Shown: piece after piece, positions 5,172 through 6,203 of the stretch
Position numbering within the stretch: the stretch's first letter is position 1
Layout: each line of letters opens with the position of its first letter
Assembly: GCA_937957845.1 (NCBI GenBank)
Contig: CALGOD010001062.1
Location: 1 to 6,203, forward strand
Reading direction: 5' to 3'
DNA length: 6,203 nucleotides
From: an uncultured Nocardiopsis sp.
GTDB lineage: Bacteria; Actinomycetota; Actinomycetes; Streptosporangiales; Streptosporangiaceae
The notes under the pieces: generated by a model
The model's input: only the letters and a program-made list of their open reading frames with translations
Database searches by the model: none
Told to the model about the DNA's origin: nothing
Program-made: the position numbers and the translations under genes

Positions 5172-6203
5172 TGGCCCCCCTCTTCGCGCCCTCCTCCGCC
5201 GAAAGGACGCGGCGACCCGGGATCCCGTACCTTCCGGGGGTGCTCAGCGCCGAACAACTGCACCGCAGCGCCTCCTACCTGGTCCGCAGTCAGGAGTCCA
5301 GTGGCGCCATCCCGTGGTTCCCCGGTGGACACACCGACGTGTGGGACCACGTGGAGTGCGCGATGGCCCTGACCGTGACCGGTCGGACCGTACCCGAACA
5401 CGCCGAGGCCGCCCGGCGCGCCTACCTGTGGCTCGCCGACAGCCGCCACCCCGAGGGCGGATGGGCCGCCAAGTTCCGCCAGGGCACCGCCGTCACCCGG
5501 CTACGCGAGGCCAACCACGCCGCCTACCCCGCGGTGGGGGCGTTCCACCACCTGCTCGTCACCGGTGACACCGCCTTCGCCGAGCGTCTGTGGCCGGTGG
5601 TGGAGGAGGGTCTGGATTTCGTCCTGGACCTGCGGGGCGACCACGGTGAGATCCTGTGGGCGCGCTCGGAGGACGGTTCTCCGGGCGACCACGCGCTGTT
5701 GACGGTGTGCGCGAGCGTGCACCACGCGCTGCGCTGTGGAACGGCCCTGGCGGCCCGCCTGGGCCGGGAACGTCCGGCGTGGGCCGCCGCGGCCGATCGT
5801 CTCTCGGTGCTCATCAACGACCACGAGGACCTGTTCGCCGACCGCTCCCGCTTCTCGATGGACTGGTTCTACCCCATCTTGGGAGGCGCGGTACGAGGCA
5901 CCTCCGCCAAGGAACGCATCGAGGAGCGCTGGGACCGGTTCGTGGTCCCGGGACTGGGCGTGCGCTGTGTGAGCGACCAGCCGTGGGTGACCGCGGCCGA
6001 GACCTCCGAACTGGTCATGGCCCTGGCCGCCATGGGCGACACGGAGACGGGCACACGCATCCTGCGCGACGTCCAGCACCTGCGTGACGCCGACGATGGC
6101 GTGTACTGGACGGGGTACCAGTTCGCCGAGCAGGTGCGCTGGCCGGTGGAACGCAGTACATGGACGTCGGCCGCCATGATCCTGGCGGTCGACGCGCTCA
6201 CCG
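5171..6203 (+). CDS. (alpha/alpha)-barrel prenyltransferase/terpene-cyclase-like protein, 3' end cut off
   Basis: Open from ATG 5171 to the window edge (344 codons, no stop). The start overlaps the methyltransferase TGA by one base (TGATG), indicating translational coupling; there is no clear ribosome site of its own. The protein is helical and contains spaced turns of the type Gly-x-x-x-Trp: GAIPW (45-49), EGGW (95-98), GEILW (159-163) and DGVYW (309-313). With HTDVWDHVE, REANHAAYPAVGAFHHLL, FSMDWFYPILGG and DQPWVTAAETSELVMALAAM, this suggests an (alpha/alpha)6 toroid of the kind shared by prenyltransferase beta subunits, terpene cyclases and some glycoside hydrolases or sugar epimerases. 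Such actinobacterial proteins are often labelled prenyltransferase, but no canonical DxDD, DDxxD or QW repeat was seen, so catalytic function is open. Lying with a glycosyltransferase and a methyltransferase, it may act on a sugar or isoprenoid part of the same product. Confidence 0.85.
   Translation, partial: MAPLFAPSSAERTRRPGIPYLPGVLSAEQLHRSASYLVRSQESSGAIPWFPGGHTDVWDHVECAMALTVTGRTVPEHAEAARRAYLWLADSRHPEGGWAAKFRQGTAVTRLREANHAAYPAVGAFHHLLVTGDTAFAERLWPVVEEGLDFVLDLRGDHGEILWARSEDGSPGDHALLTVCASVHHALRCGTALAARLGRERPAWAAAADRLSVLINDHEDLFADRSRFSMDWFYPILGGAVRGTSAKERIEERWDRFVVPGLGVRCVSDQPWVTAAETSELVMALAAMGDTETGTRILRDVQHLRDADDGVYWTGYQFAEQVRWPVERSTWTSAAMILAVDALT

Noticed and set aside
1..6203. CRISPR array, tRNA, rRNA, insertion sequence or prophage elements
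   Set aside because: No regularly spaced repeats, tRNA cloverleaf, transposase or phage motifs were seen anywhere in the window.

Overview
High-GC DNA (roughly 70% G+C with strong G/C third-position bias) from an actinomycete. The gene content and protein style (NadA, a membrane-anchored ECF-sigma-like protein, a KstR-like TetR regulator, a GT4/methyltransferase/(alpha/alpha) barrel cluster) would fit Streptosporangiales/Nocardiopsaceae or a relative. That placement is an impression from family resemblance, not a search result.

Layout. (1) 3-251: the C-terminal end of quinolinate synthase NadA, closed by a perfect 15-bp hairpin. (2) 386-1843 (+): an unusual ECF sigma-like protein with sigma regions 2 and 4 at the N terminus, a long linker, one transmembrane helix and a Pro/Glu/Asp-rich tail. 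(3) 1857-2474 (-): a TetR-family repressor with a KstR-like DNA-binding domain, convergent with gene 2 and separated from it by only 13 nt. (4) 2475-3051: a long intergenic/leader region holding several inverted repeats. The best is an 18-bp palindrome at 2698-2715 that resembles a KstR box and overlaps a good -10 hexamer. (5) 3052-6203 (+): a tight set of at least three genes: a GT4 glycosyltransferase (TTG start), a class I SAM-dependent methyltransferase (apparently CTG start), and an (alpha/alpha)-barrel, prenyltransferase/terpene-cyclase-like protein that overlaps the methyltransferase stop by one base and runs off the right edge.

How they work together. NadA belongs to NAD biosynthesis and appears transcriptionally separate. 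The three rightmost genes look like one operon for making and methylating a glycoconjugate (a glycolipid, polyprenyl-linked sugar or similar), possibly controlled by the divergent TetR protein through the palindrome. The product is not identifiable from sequence alone. The sigma-like gene could be a membrane-tethered signalling protein, but its link to its neighbours is unknown.

The most interesting points are the membrane-anchored sigma-like protein, the methyltransferase with no canonical start codon in frame, the KstR-box-like palindrome, and the poorly characterised GT4-methyltransferase-barrel cassette.
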